Below are positions 60,617-60,626 of a DNA stretch of 60,626 nucleotides, one piece after another. The stretch is from positions 1-60,626 of the forward strand of contig JADJPK010000019.1 in the NCBI GenBank assembly GCA_016713305.1, in the 5' to 3' direction. The stretch's first letter is position 1; each line of letters begins with the position of its first letter. The stretch comes from Betaproteobacteria bacterium (GTDB taxonomy: Bacteria > Pseudomonadota > Gammaproteobacteria > Burkholderiales > Ga0077523). Position numbers and translations under genes: made by a program. Under the pieces are notes generated by a model, which saw nothing but the letters and a program-made list of their open reading frames with translations, did no database searches and was not told the DNA's origin.

Positions 60617-60626
60617 GATCACGAGG

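Overview
The window joins two blocks that do not look as if they come from the same genome. Bases 1 to about 12,730 are visibly less G+C-rich. They carry a catabolic gene set of Rhizobiales (Bradyrhizobium-like) character in which every gene is split by frameshifts. From about 12,900 onward the DNA is very G+C-rich with mostly long open frames, and the gene content fits Betaproteobacteria: a LivM-LivG fusion, a QueE of the Burkholderia cysteine spacing, a CopA/CopZ copper locus, a DUF748/OmpA protein and a PEP-CTERM protein. No insertion sequence, tRNA or integrase marks the join, so an assembly chimera is as likely as lateral transfer. Many indels can be repaired by one base in a homopolymer, and even gltX is split, so a good part of the breakage may be sequencing error rather than gene decay.

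Block A (1-12.73 kb): an aldehyde dehydrogenase, an AMP-forming acyl-CoA synthetase, a glutathione reductase, a GntR/FCD regulator, a four-gene carbohydrate-type ABC importer, a family III CoA-transferase and a GMC-family alcohol oxidoreductase. Five intergenic sites carry the same tandem motif, TTGG-N5-CCAA repeated at 14 or 15 bp. They lie in front of the synthetase, the regulator, the importer, the CoA-transferase and the oxidoreductase. This reads as one regulon for uptake of an alcohol or polyol, its oxidation to the acid, and CoA activation.

Block B1 (12.9-23 kb): a WYL regulator, small envelope proteins, a glyoxalase-fold protein, a truncated MFS-acyltransferase fusion, PsiF, glutathione peroxidase, a large DUF748 protein, a 47-residue acidic protein, then tRNA-Ala(GGC) and tRNA-Glu(UUC). 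The 3' end of tRNA-Glu and its terminator are repeated every 180-182 bp together with a three-hairpin element.

Block B2 (23.7-35.7 kb): a ten-gene minus-strand catabolic operon (flavoprotein dehydrogenase, SDR, branched-chain-type ABC importer, metallo-beta-lactamase-fold protein, tandem EthD protein, VOC protein, fumarylacetoacetase), divergent from an IclR regulator and closed by a terminator.

Block B3 (35.9-54 kb): a hybrid kinase with about six PAS domains, the copper locus with two opposed MerR-type promoters and a cueR relic, a second kinase, a three-domain QueD plus QueE, a DsbC-like protein without its CXXC coupled to a cysteine-rich secreted protein, an amidohydrolase, an old-yellow-enzyme homologue, gltX and tRNA-Val(CAC).

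Block B4 (54.1-60.6 kb) is accessory: an inverted copy of the tRNA-Val 3' end, a nuclease-helicase (DUF2075-type) defence candidate, gene fragments, a PEP-CTERM histidine phosphatase, a metK fragment, and a HipBA toxin-antitoxin module between 46-bp direct repeats.
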